A stretch of DNA of 17,097 bases from positions 1 through 17,097 of the forward strand of contig VBPQ01000045.1 in the NCBI GenBank assembly GCA_005877185.1, given 5' to 3'. Every line of letters begins with the position of its first letter. Position 1 is the first letter of the stretch. Under the pieces are notes generated by a model that did not search any database, was not told where the DNA came from, and was given only the letters and a program-made list of their open reading frames with translations. This DNA is from Nitrososphaerota archaeon. Its GTDB lineage: Archaea > Thermoproteota > Nitrososphaeria > Nitrososphaerales > Gagatemarchaeaceae. Positions 6,298 through 13,705 of the stretch are shown piece by piece. The translations under genes were made by a program, and so were the position numbers.

Positions 6298-7052
6298 TTA
6301 CCAAAACCCAAGGACATGTTTCGTTCAGTGGTAGGAGTGTTCTCGAAATCGGGTGCGGTGAAGGCAGGCTGACCTTTCAGTACGCACCTCAAGCCAAGAG
6401 CGTTGTGGGGATAGATCCGTCTGCATCAGCGATAGCAGCTGCAAAGAAGAGGATTCCAAGGAATCTGCTTCAGAAGGTAAGGTTTCAGGTCGGAAGGGGA
6501 GAACAGATGGATTTTCCGGATGAATCATTCGACTTGGTATTTTTCACTTGGTCTCTCTGCTGCGCGGACATCCCGGCCATGGGCAAGGCACTCGACGAGG
6601 CCTGTCGCGTCTTGAAGCCGAAGAGCATCCTGCTGAACATACAAGCTTCGCTGCACCAGCCATTCCACAAAGGCATGATCTCCTATCTCTTGAGCAGGAA
6701 CTGGGGCCCCTCAAGTGAAGACGAGTCAGACAGGCACTCGAGACTCGCACTACGATACGCTTCGCTCGTTCAACGCAAGTTCGACTTCATCGCAGAAGAG
6801 GAGTTCCCTGTCTACACCTACTACGATTCGGTTGATGAAGTTCTGGAAGAAGTTACGGCCGGTCGGAAGGAAGACTATCGAGCGCTGGACAGAGAGGCGA
6901 AGCAGCATCTTCGTGAAATAATCTCTTCATTGAAGACCAGAAAGGGGGTGAGAATTCAGGAGAACGCTGTGTTAACGGTACTTCGCAAAGCCTCTCAGAG
7001 GGGAACCCAAAAGGTCTCAGTTCGAGTGAGCGGCAACCGACATCGTGGCTGA
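6270..7052 (+). CDS. Class I SAM-dependent methyltransferase (Methyltransf_11 type)
   Basis: A 260-residue protein with the Rossmann-like SAM-binding core. Motif I is VLEIGCGEGRL (24-34), the acidic end of strand 2 is VVGIDP (45-50), motif II/post-I is GRGEQMDFPDESFDLVFF (75-92), and ACRVLKPKSILLNI (111-124) is the motif III helix-strand. The C-terminal part (about 130-245) has no recognisable substrate-binding signature but contains an acidic/aromatic stretch (FPVYTYYDSVDEVLEEV). The acceptor could be a small molecule or lipid; it cannot be told from sequence. The GTG start at 6270 follows a TGA in the same frame at 6255 and has a Shine-Dalgarno-like site, so little room exists for a longer protein. 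There is a 169-base gap before the next gene, so it is probably not part of the cluster to the right. Confidence 0.8.
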   Translation: MHEDPEGIEITKTQGHVSFSGRSVLEIGCGEGRLTFQYAPQAKSVVGIDPSASAIAAAKKRIPRNLLQKVRFQVGRGEQMDFPDESFDLVFFTWSLCCADIPAMGKALDEACRVLKPKSILLNIQASLHQPFHKGMISYLLSRNWGPSSEDESDRHSRLALRYASLVQRKFDFIAEEEFPVYTYYDSVDEVLEEVTAGRKEDYRALDREAKQHLREIISSLKTRKGVRIQENAVLTVLRKASQRGTQKVSVRVSGNRHRG

Positions 7053-7190
7053 AATGGAAACGAGGAGGACTGCAGCGTTGTCAGAGTCCGCGCTGCACCG
7101 CGGCATGAGGCCGTCGTCGCATCCGATCTCAAGGGGAGGATGCGAGGTCATCGATGCCTCACTGGCCGCCGCCCAACCGTTTCTAGAAAG

Positions 7191-7199
7191 GGATAATAA
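7191..7199 (+). promoter_or_regulatory. TATA box (GGATAATAA) of the C45-type hydrolase gene
   Basis: The A/T core starts 30 bases before the TTG at 7222. This is the reason for placing the start there instead of at GTG 7045 in the same frame. Confidence 0.55.
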
Positions 7200-7221
7200 C
7201 GAAGAAGGGGTCTTCGTCTCG

Positions 7222-8514
7222 TTGCAACAGGAATTCTCAAGAGTGGGGGATCGGGCCCCGACGGAGACAGGCACCTTCAAGCTCGACCGAACTGTCTATC
7301 CCTGGAATTCGCCCATACCGTTGGTCATCGTTGAGGGGTCTTCTGCTGAGATGGGAAGGCAGTTCGGCAAGGCCACTAAAGGAATCATCGGGAGGGTTGT
7401 CCAACACAACGTCCCCCTCCTCAGAGATGCCCTCCACAAGTCTAGGGTCGAGGAGAAAGACTATCTCCACAACGTGGAACGCGCGGTCGGCAAATTCACC
7501 GAATCAGAGTTCCTGGACGAAATCAACGCCATGGCCGAAGCCTCTTCTGTATCCTACGACTCTCTCCTCTTGACCAACATGAACGTCGACATCATGACGA
7601 CCCTTCGGTCGCAGAAGGCGGGAGAGCTCTTCTCATGCGACTTCTTCTCGGCCTGGGGAGGCGCGACGCAGACCGGCTCGGTCGTCGCCGGCCACAACGA
7701 CGATGGAGGGAGGTTGATGGACCAGTTCAGCGTTCTGAGGATTGCAAAGCCGAAGCGCGGGCGCCCTTTCGTCACCCCGGTAACCCCCGGGTACATCGGC
7801 TACGACGCTATATTCAACGACGCCTGGTTCTTCTTCTGCGGGACTGCCCTTCACGACAGGATGAGGGACTCCGAGATGACGGACGACGCTGTACCGAGCT
7901 GGTTCATGTACCGCTGGATCGGGCAGTTCTCGAGTGGGGTGGAGGACGCCGTGGCTAGGTTCAACTCCGTCCCCAACATGGGCTTCAAGAACTGGTGCTT
8001 TACCGACAGCGGGGGTACCAAGATAGTGGAGGCGACGCCCAAACACAAAGCCTTCGTAGACTTCCCGACGAAGAGGAAGGACGCTATCTTCATCTCGAAC
8101 AACACTGCGTGCGACGAGCTGGGCTCCCACATCAAGAAGGTCAAGCATCCGACGAGCGGAGACCACAGGTTTGCCTCGATGAAGATCGCTCTTGAGGATG
8201 CGTACGGGAAGATCGGGCTAGACGAGGGGATGCGGCTCCTCTCCGGTCACTACGATTCCTCCGTCAAACGCGAATCGGCGAGCGCGAACACAATCTGCAT
8301 GCACGGCGAGTATTTAGGGAAGATTTCCGGCACGTGCAGGTCACTCGTCCTCGACCTCTCGACCCCCGATTCGCTCGAGGTGGCGGTCGCCCTCGGGAAT
8401 CCCTGCTACGGCTGCTGGAGACACCTTAGGCTGAGCAGGGGGCTCGAGAAGATAGAAGGATACAATCCCGACGACACGAGGGAGAGAGAACTCCGAGGCT
8501 TGCTGGCGGCCTGA
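7222..8514 (+). CDS. C45/AAT-type Ntn hydrolase (acyl-amide hydrolase, choloylglycine-hydrolase-like)
   Basis: A 430-residue member of the group that contains peptidase family C45, fungal acyl-CoA:6-APA acyltransferase and predicted choloylglycine hydrolases. The N-terminal pattern VIVEGSSAEMGRQFG (about 34-48) is typical. The likely nucleophile is Cys139 in FSCDFFSAWGGAT, followed by the SVVAGHNDDGG strand-turn. In this family the chain is cut just before the cysteine, freeing it as an N-terminal nucleophile that hydrolyses or transfers acyl groups on amides. No signal peptide is seen, so it should act in the cytosol. It lies 101 bases ahead of an ABC importer on the same strand, suggesting it processes an imported amide. 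GTG at 7045 would add 59 residues that overlap the end of the methyltransferase; the TATA spacing favours TTG 7222. The substrate is unknown. Confidence 0.8.
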   Translation: MQQEFSRVGDRAPTETGTFKLDRTVYPWNSPIPLVIVEGSSAEMGRQFGKATKGIIGRVVQHNVPLLRDALHKSRVEEKDYLHNVERAVGKFTESEFLDEINAMAEASSVSYDSLLLTNMNVDIMTTLRSQKAGELFSCDFFSAWGGATQTGSVVAGHNDDGGRLMDQFSVLRIAKPKRGRPFVTPVTPGYIGYDAIFNDAWFFFCGTALHDRMRDSEMTDDAVPSWFMYRWIGQFSSGVEDAVARFNSVPNMGFKNWCFTDSGGTKIVEATPKHKAFVDFPTKRKDAIFISNNTACDELGSHIKKVKHPTSGDHRFASMKIALEDAYGKIGLDEGMRLLSGHYDSSVKRESASANTICMHGEYLGKISGTCRSLVLDLSTPDSLEVAVALGNPCYGCWRHLRLSRGLEKIEGYNPDDTRERELRGLLAA

Positions 8515-8581
8515 CCCGCTCAGGGAAAACAAGAACCGAATTAGCGCGATCTTGTGTAAAAGCGACTGCGTCTACCTCAGG

Positions 8582-8590
8582 CTTAAATAG
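8582..8590 (+). promoter_or_regulatory. TATA box (CTTAAATAG) of the ABC importer operon
   Basis: The box begins 34 bases before the TTG of the binding-protein gene at 8616, so the transcript would be leaderless or nearly so. Confidence 0.6.
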
Positions 8591-8615
8591 AATCCACCGC
8601 CAAAGCGCGAGGCTA

Positions 8616-9674
8616 TTGGTTTCCACTAGGGTCTTCGCTGTCTCTCTTGTCATAGCGATACTCGCAACGGCAGGCGCCACGAGCGCCTTCTTCCTGACCG
8701 TCTACACCCCAAGCTCTGGAAAGCAGGTGGTCGGCGTAACGCGCTACGTCGGAGGATTGACAACGGATGAAGCTCCCGCGTACGTGCCGCAGGCCGAGGG
8801 ATACTACCTTCAGAATGGGATTGACGTGACTCCTGTCATCCTCAGCGGTACCTCCGCCGCCGTTCAAGCGGTGGGGGCGGACAAGACGGGGTACGCCTTC
8901 GCACTGGGGGACCTGCTGGACCTTACTGTTGACGCGGCCCAGAATCCAAATACCTTCAACCTGATTCAGGTGGCCAGCACGGGCAGAGTAAACCCCGTCG
9001 GTGTTCTATTCCTCACCAGTAGCGGGATTCACGGTCCCAAGGACCTGATCGGCAAGACAATCGGCTCGCCTTTCGGGAGTTTGAGCTTCAGGATGTTCTC
9101 CGCCTTCCTGACGCTGGAGGGAATAAGCCCGTCGCAACTCACCATCCAGAACATAGGATTCTCAGCCCTGCAGGATGCGCTCCTCGGCAAGAAGGTGGAC
9201 GCGATTGTTCAGTTTGCCTCAGCCTCTGGCTCGCTCCAGATCAACGCCGCGAAGCTCGGTGAGACCGTCAACTTCTTCAAGCTCTCCGATTTCGGGATGC
9301 CGCCGATCGGTTCGGGAATCGTCGTCCAGAAGGCGCTTGTACAAAACCACCCCGACGTCGTCAAGGCCATCGTGAACGCGACCCTGAATGGCTACTACCT
9401 CTGCATAAAGAATCCGCAGCAGTGCGCCCAGGACTTCGTCAACATAAACGCGAGCTTCGACTACAACGGCACGTTCAGCGATTGGCAGTCGTCGCTCATC
9501 TTCGAAGTCGGGTACAACGCCACCACGATTGGCAACCTGACTCCTCTCAAGTTCGGCTGGATGAACGCGACCACCGTGCAGGGGATCGTGAAGGCGTCGA
9601 CCCAGATTTTCAACCTGACCGCCACGGTCGACCCGACAACACTATACACCGACCAGTTCGTACAGCAACCGTAA
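8616..9674 (+). CDS. NitT/TauT/THI5-type ABC transporter substrate-binding protein
   Basis: A 352-residue surface protein that would capture the substrate outside the cell. It has one N-terminal hydrophobic anchor (about 6-29) and no lipobox cysteine. A two-lobed binding domain of the NMT1/THI5 family follows: an early APAYVPQAEGYYLQNGIDV (53-71), the GTSAAVQAV strand-helix, KDLIGKTIG (142-150), and ALQDALLGKKVDAIVQF (184-200). The family covers importers for nitrate, taurine/sulfonates, thiamine pyrimidines and others, so the ligand is open. Seven N-x-S/T sequons lie between residues 254 and 335 (N254, N278, N284, N301, N307, N317, N333) and none before, suggesting a glycosylated C-terminal face. 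C263 and C270 could form a disulfide. The permease gene follows 10 bases on. Confidence 0.85.
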   Translation: MVSTRVFAVSLVIAILATAGATSAFFLTVYTPSSGKQVVGVTRYVGGLTTDEAPAYVPQAEGYYLQNGIDVTPVILSGTSAAVQAVGADKTGYAFALGDLLDLTVDAAQNPNTFNLIQVASTGRVNPVGVLFLTSSGIHGPKDLIGKTIGSPFGSLSFRMFSAFLTLEGISPSQLTIQNIGFSALQDALLGKKVDAIVQFASASGSLQINAAKLGETVNFFKLSDFGMPPIGSGIVVQKALVQNHPDVVKAIVNATLNGYYLCIKNPQQCAQDFVNINASFDYNGTFSDWQSSLIFEVGYNATTIGNLTPLKFGWMNATTVQGIVKASTQIFNLTATVDPTTLYTDQFVQQP

Positions 9675-9684
9675 GGCTCTGAGG

Positions 9685-10452
9685 TTGCAGAATAAGGTAG
9701 TCAGGAATCTCAGAGACCAGGCTAGCGTACTCGGAAGCTTGGTGGTCGGAGTCGTCGTCTGGCAGGTGATCGTTGACTACGGAATTATTCCGAGTTTCCT
9801 TCTGCCGGCGCCGACCGAGATCGTTGCAGCCATCTTCTCTTCGAGGGTGAACTGGTGGGCGAATATCTTTGCCACGCTGAGGGAGGCGATAGCGGGCTTC
9901 GTCCTCGGGACCGCACTCGGCCTCCTCCTCGCAGTGGCGGTGACAGCATCGGGGATAGTGAGAAAGATAGTCATGCCCTACATAGTCGCAATTCAGGTCC
10001 TCCCCATGGTGGCCATCGCTCCGATAATCTACATCCTCGTCGGTTTCAACGACCTCTCAAGGATCATACTCACCTCGCTCCTCTCCTTCTTCCCTGTGGT
10101 CGTAGGCACGGCGACCGGCCTGGCAGACGTCGACGTCAACCTGGTCTACCTTCTAAAGTCCCTCGGCGCCTCTGAATCTCTTATCTTCTACAAGGTGAGG
10201 CTTCCCAACTCGCTCCCCCACCTCTTCGTCAGCCTGAGGATAGCAATCACGGGCGCGACTGTTGGTGCGATCGTCGCCGAATTCGTCAGTTCCAACATCG
10301 GGCTGGGGTTCCTGATGACCACCGCCCTGACCTCTTTCAACATCGACCTCACGTACGCGGCTGGATTCATACTGACGGTGATCGGTCTCTTGCTCTACGG
10401 ACTGGTGGAGGGTGTCGGGCGCGCCTCGATGCCCTGGTTCAGGAGGAGGTAG
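9685..10452 (+). CDS. ABC transporter permease, SsuC/TauC type
   Basis: A 255-residue inner-membrane subunit with about six hydrophobic helices. Family marks are FLLPAPTEIVAAI after the first helix (38-50), the long helix ATLREAIAGFVLGTALGLLL (63-82), and the EAA-loop that docks on the ATPase, KSLGASESLIFYKVRLPNSLP (about 158-178). The start is a TTG directly after GAGG and 10 bases past the binding-protein stop. The ATPase gene follows after 2 bases. It would form a homodimeric channel with the neighbouring ATPase. Subfamily alone does not tell the substrate. Confidence 0.9.
   Translation: MQNKVVRNLRDQASVLGSLVVGVVVWQVIVDYGIIPSFLLPAPTEIVAAIFSSRVNWWANIFATLREAIAGFVLGTALGLLLAVAVTASGIVRKIVMPYIVAIQVLPMVAIAPIIYILVGFNDLSRIILTSLLSFFPVVVGTATGLADVDVNLVYLLKSLGASESLIFYKVRLPNSLPHLFVSLRIAITGATVGAIVAEFVSSNIGLGFLMTTALTSFNIDLTYAAGFILTVIGLLLYGLVEGVGRASMPWFRRR
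10444..10450 (+). promoter_or_regulatory. Strong Shine-Dalgarno (AGGAGGT) before the ATPase gene
   Basis: AGGAGGT lies within the last codons of the permease gene, 4 bases before the TTG at 10455, and fixes that start. Internal operon genes use Shine-Dalgarno sites while promoter-proximal genes appear leaderless. Confidence 0.7.
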
Positions 10453-10454
10453 GT

Positions 10455-11243
10455 TTGGCAGACCTCGTCTCGCTGAAGGACGTGAGCAAGTCGTACACCG
10501 CAATCACGGGCGAGGTGGTGGAAGCTATCCGCGGGGTTTCCTTCGACATGCACGAGCGAGAGGTCCTGACGCTCGTAGGTCCGAGCGGTTGTGGAAAGAG
10601 CACGATCTTGAGACTGATCGCGGGTGTCGAGAAACCGAGCTCGGGCTCTATCGAGAGAAGGGCAGCCGAGGGGAAATTCGTCGTCGGTTACATCTTCCAG
10701 GATTCGAGTCTGATGCGGTGGCGGACGGTCTACGGCAACATCAAGCTTCCGATGGAGATCCTGGGGAAGAAGGGTGCCGAGGCGAAGATTCCCGAGCTCG
10801 TCAAACTCATCAACCTCGAGGGTTTCGAGAAGGCCTACCCGATCGAGTTGTCCGGCGGGATGCAGAGGAGGGTGGCTGTCGCGCGCGCACTGGTCCATGA
10901 CCCGAGCGTCCTCCTGATGGATGAGCCATTCACGGGAGTCGACGAGATAACCAAGGAGATCCTTCAGACGGAGTTGAACTTCGTGATTCGTTCCCTGAAG
11001 ATGACCGGAGTGCTCGTCACACACGACATCGAGGAGGCCGTCTACCTTGGAGACAGGGTCCTTGTTCTGTCGGCTCATCCGGGTCGAATCGTTGAGGAGA
11101 TAACGGTCGACCTTCCGGAGATCAGGGAGCCGGTTATCAAGACGGAGGAACGATTCACACGGTACACCAAGGAGATCAGGGAGAAACTCAACCTGCTCCA
11201 CCCTCTGAGGCTTTCGAGGAGGCCTACGGATGCTCCTGCTTGA
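10455..11243 (+). CDS. ABC transporter ATPase, NitT/TauT (SsuB/TauB) type
   Basis: A 262-residue nucleotide-binding subunit with all motifs intact. They are Walker A GPSGCGKS (42-49), Q-loop glutamine Q82 (FQDS), signature LSGGM (132-136), Walker B VLLMDEP (152-158), D-loop GVD (161-163) and switch histidine H190 (THD). The segment FQDSSLMRWRTVYGNI and the tail VLSAHPGRIVEEI are typical of the nitrate/taurine/sulfonate importer group. It powers import by the preceding permease and binding protein. The TTG start has a strong Shine-Dalgarno. The 3' end overlaps the next gene by 14 bases, implying translational coupling to the reductase-like enzyme. Confidence 0.95.
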   Translation: MADLVSLKDVSKSYTAITGEVVEAIRGVSFDMHEREVLTLVGPSGCGKSTILRLIAGVEKPSSGSIERRAAEGKFVVGYIFQDSSLMRWRTVYGNIKLPMEILGKKGAEAKIPELVKLINLEGFEKAYPIELSGGMQRRVAVARALVHDPSVLLMDEPFTGVDEITKEILQTELNFVIRSLKMTGVLVTHDIEEAVYLGDRVLVLSAHPGRIVEEITVDLPEIREPVIKTEERFTRYTKEIREKLNLLHPLRLSRRPTDAPA

Positions 11244-12195
11244 CGAGAACGACGTCTCGTCCGTCCTTGACATGCCTTCGACGATCAGGCAGATCGAGAG
11301 CGCCTTTCAAGAGATGGGGAAGGGGAAGGCAACGACGCCCCCCAGATTCAGGATGGTCGTCCCTAATTCCTTCGGCACGATTCGTTTGATGGCGACGGCC
11401 CTCCAAGATTCAAGGATTTCGGGGACCAAGGTCCTTACGGGAACCGCCGGACACCGTGAGGCCGAGAGGACGTACTTCCTTCTCCTGCTCTTCGACTACG
11501 ACGACGGTTCTGTCAAGTGCGTGATGAGCGCGAACAGACTCACGCAGCTGAGGACGGGGGCGGTGTCAGCGGTGGCAACGAAGTACCTTGCAAGGAAGGA
11601 TTCGAGAACGCTTGGAGTGATCGGCGCGGGAATTCAAGGTCAGGGCCAAGCCGAGGCCATCTGCACCGTCGCCCGGATCGAGGGGGGGTTCGTGTACGAC
11701 CTGGAGAAGGGCAAGGCGAAGGCGCTAGCCAAGTCCGTCAGAGACAGGTATGGAGTCGGGTTAGAGGTTGTTGAAAACGTGGGTGCCGCAGCCAAGGCCG
11801 ACATACTCAGCACCGCCACCACATCCACACTCCCATTCCTCACCTCTTCGATGGTCAAGCCTGGAACTCACATCAACGCCATAGGGTCGAACCTTCCATC
11901 GAGGAAAGAGCTGGATGTCAGCCTCCTGAAGGCCGCCAAGGTCGTCGTGGATTCCCGCGACCAGGCTCTCGAGGAGTCTGGAGACCTGGAACCTGTGAGG
12001 GTCGGTACCCTCCCCCGCGAGACGCTCTACGCTGAACTCGCGGATGTTGTAAGCGGGAAGAAGCCTGGCAGAACCTCGAATTCTGAGATCACAGTCTTCA
12101 AGTCCGTCGGTCTGGCGCTCCAGGATGTCGCCGCTGCAGAGCTAGCCTACCTGCAGGCCAGGAAGCTCGGAAAGGGGAGGACTCTCACCCTATGA
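11230..12195 (+). CDS. Mu-crystallin/ornithine cyclodeaminase family enzyme, ketimine-reductase-like
   Basis: A 321-residue NAD(P)-binding enzyme. Marks of the family are K67 (TKVLTG), RTGAVSAVATKYLA (108-121), the Rossmann loop GAGIQGQGQ (132-140), and the C-terminal FKSVGLALQDVAAAE. The segment INAIGSNLPSRKELD, followed by VVVDSRDQALEESGDL, closely follows human mu-crystallin, a ketimine reductase. The aspartate used by true ornithine cyclodeaminases in that loop is replaced by Asn. I therefore favour reduction of a C=N bond (ketimine reductase or amino-acid dehydrogenase activity) over ornithine cyclisation. It overlaps the ATPase gene by 14 bases, so it is translated with the importer and probably acts on its cargo or a breakdown product. 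Alanine dehydrogenase is a possible alternative. Confidence 0.85.
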   Translation: MLLLDENDVSSVLDMPSTIRQIESAFQEMGKGKATTPPRFRMVVPNSFGTIRLMATALQDSRISGTKVLTGTAGHREAERTYFLLLLFDYDDGSVKCVMSANRLTQLRTGAVSAVATKYLARKDSRTLGVIGAGIQGQGQAEAICTVARIEGGFVYDLEKGKAKALAKSVRDRYGVGLEVVENVGAAAKADILSTATTSTLPFLTSSMVKPGTHINAIGSNLPSRKELDVSLLKAAKVVVDSRDQALEESGDLEPVRVGTLPRETLYAELADVVSGKKPGRTSNSEITVFKSVGLALQDVAAAELAYLQARKLGKGRTLTL

Positions 12196-12224
12196 ATCCG
12201 CAAGAGACCCTGCCCTCCCCTTCG

Positions 12225-12233
12225 CATAAATAG
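12225..12233 (+). promoter_or_regulatory. Internal TATA box (CATAAATAG) before the DUF3830 genes
   Basis: The ATAAATAG core begins exactly 30 bases before the TTG at 12256, so the DUF3830/LLM genes can be transcribed separately from the importer. Confidence 0.6.
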
Positions 12234-12255
12234 AGAAGGAGGCGGATGCAGATAG

Positions 12256-12714
12256 TTGGGTAGACGGCTCAAACTCACCTTCGTGAAGGAGAGGGTATCC
12301 GCCTTCGCCGACCTCCTCGATGACGATGCGAGTATGACCTGCCAAGCCGTCTGGAAGGCCCTGCCAATCAGGACGAAGGCGATTCACGATATCTGGTCTG
12401 GCCCCCAGCTCCTCATGCACCTGAATCCCATGATCAAGCTCCCGGCCGAGAACCTCCTGACTTACATTCCCGCGGCAGGAGACGTCTTCTACTACTACAG
12501 GCCTCGCCACTACTTCAGGGGGGCGCCGTACGGCCTGGCAGAGGCGACGGAGATAGGTATCACTTACGACAGGGACTCGAGGCCGCAGGGCCCAAGGGGT
12601 CCCAAAGCAGTCAACCTCTTCGCAACCCTGTCAGAGGGGAAGGCGGCCTTCACGAAGGTCTGTCGAAACATGATTTACGAAGGAAGCAAGGACATGAAGA
12701 TGGAGAGAGCGTGA
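12256..12714 (+). CDS. DUF3830-type cyclophilin-like protein, copy 1
   Basis: A 152-residue protein, first of three consecutive relatives. It carries the pattern DDDASMTCQAVWKALP, then AIH-x2-WSG, then AGDVFYYYRP, which fits the DUF3830 family of small beta-barrel proteins in the cyclophilin-like clan. No prolyl isomerase residues were recognised and the function of DUF3830 is unknown; a small-molecule-binding or enzymatic role has to be inferred from neighbours. The usual proline of the APKT motif is replaced by Ser here (ASMT). The TTG start is set by a TATA box exactly 30 bases upstream. The end overlaps the GTG of the next copy (GTGA overlap), so copies 1 and 2 are translationally coupled and may form a hetero-oligomer. 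Confidence 0.75.
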   Translation: MGRRLKLTFVKERVSAFADLLDDDASMTCQAVWKALPIRTKAIHDIWSGPQLLMHLNPMIKLPAENLLTYIPAAGDVFYYYRPRHYFRGAPYGLAEATEIGITYDRDSRPQGPRGPKAVNLFATLSEGKAAFTKVCRNMIYEGSKDMKMERA

Positions 12715-13238
12715 AAAGGACGGCGAGGAGGATTCTTCTGGACCTCGATGGCACTAGGGCGACAGCCACCCTCTACGACGAGTTTGCCCCGAAGACCTGC
12801 GAAGCAGCATGGAACATCCTGCCCGTGACAGGTAGAGCCATCCATGCAAACTGGTCGGGGAGGGAGATCATGCTTCACCTGGAGGGGGAGAAGGTCCTCC
12901 GCCTCCCGCAGGAGATGAAGGTTCGTTCAAACTTCGTTACTGAAGGGGACATCACTTACTTCTACAGGGCGAGCCAGATGTCTCGGGGGAAGCAGCTGGC
13001 GTACAGCGCCCAGTTCCAGCGCGAGCTCTCGGAGTTCGCGATCTTCTACGGTTCACCCGCCGGCGAAGGCCTCTCCGCGTATGACCCGGCACGAACCCCC
13101 TACAAGGAGGGCGTTCATGTCTTGAACAAGTTCGCAACCCTCGACAGACCGATCCCCGAGGAGTTCAGACTGAAGTGCGAGACGCTACGCCGGGAGGGGC
13201 TCAAGCCACTCACCGTGAGCAGGTATTCGGAGGGGTAG
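12711..13238 (+). CDS. DUF3830-type cyclophilin-like protein, copy 2
   Basis: A 175-residue protein and the best match of the three to the DUF3830 pattern. It has DEFAPKTCEAAWNILP (about 23-38), RAIHANWSG (about 41-49), GDITYFYRA, and a late SEFAIFYGSP segment that copy 1 lacks. An insert after the barrel core (about 120-150) makes it the longest copy. The conserved Cys, Trp, His and Glu/Asp residues of the first motif are all present, so this copy is the likeliest to be active if the family is enzymatic. The GTG start overlaps the stop of copy 1 by 4 bases, and its TAG stop overlaps the GTG of copy 3 by one base. Confidence 0.8.
   Translation: MKRTARRILLDLDGTRATATLYDEFAPKTCEAAWNILPVTGRAIHANWSGREIMLHLEGEKVLRLPQEMKVRSNFVTEGDITYFYRASQMSRGKQLAYSAQFQRELSEFAIFYGSPAGEGLSAYDPARTPYKEGVHVLNKFATLDRPIPEEFRLKCETLRREGLKPLTVSRYSEG
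13229..13235 (+). promoter_or_regulatory. Shine-Dalgarno GGAGGGG before DUF3830 copy 3
   Basis: The site is 2 bases before the GTG at 13238. With the TAGTG stop-start overlap it places the start of copy 3 there rather than upstream inside copy 2. Confidence 0.5.
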
Positions 13239-13693
13239 TGCTGGCTACCAGACTGAACCTAAGACTTGGGGGCGCCGACGCCGTTGTAGAACTTGCGGAA
13301 AGAGACGCCCCGAAGACCTCCAAACTGCTCCTGAGCCTGCTCCCAGTCGAGGAGAGGGCCAGGCACGCGATGGAAAGCGGAAGGGAGGTCTACGTCGTTC
13401 TCGGCGAGTCGGTCGACATTCCGGAGGAGAACCAGACTATTTACCAGACCGTCGGAGACGTCTTGATGTACTACAAGCCCTCGGTTTTCATCGAACCAGG
13501 CTGGCCCGAGTACGCCAACGAGAAGCCCGTCCTGTCTTGGGTGTACGAGCGCGACACGGCAATCATGGGAACCTATGGTCCTCTGGCCACCAACGTCGTT
13601 GGGAAGATAGCAAGAGGTCTCGATAAGCTCCAAGCCGAGGCACCCAGAATGAGAAGGGAAGGCTTCGGAACGATGAAGCTGAGCAGGCTCTGA
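13238..13693 (+). CDS. DUF3830-type cyclophilin-like protein, copy 3 (diverged)
   Basis: A 151-residue protein that keeps the outline of copies 1 and 2 (ERDAPKTSKLLLSLLP, then ARHAMESGREVYVVL, then TVGDVLMYYKP). It has lost the Cys, Trp and WSG residues of the first motif. It also approaches the archaeal cyclophilin-like family of TM1367/DUF369 type. The pattern suggests a copy that has become a structural or regulatory partner, or acquired another ligand. The frame is open further upstream, but GTG 13238, with the stop-start overlap and a Shine-Dalgarno, is the best start. The next gene begins 12 bases after its stop, so it belongs to the same transcript. Confidence 0.7.
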   Translation: MLATRLNLRLGGADAVVELAERDAPKTSKLLLSLLPVEERARHAMESGREVYVVLGESVDIPEENQTIYQTVGDVLMYYKPSVFIEPGWPEYANEKPVLSWVYERDTAIMGTYGPLATNVVGKIARGLDKLQAEAPRMRREGFGTMKLSRL

Positions 13694-13705
13694 GCGGCGG
13701 TCTTG

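Noticed and set aside
7045..7221. Longer N-terminus for the C45-type hydrolase starting at GTG 7045.
   Set aside because: It would overlap the methyltransferase end and add residues unlike the family; the TATA box at 7191 would then lie inside the gene.
8515..8615. Possible TPP riboswitch ahead of the THI5-type importer.
   Set aside because: No CTGAGA or other thi-box core was seen, and the transcript appears leaderless.
10395..11273. A 292-codon open frame on the minus strand opposite the ATPase gene.
   Set aside because: It mirrors the intact ABC ATPase gene and has no family pattern; it is a by-product of GC-rich codon use.
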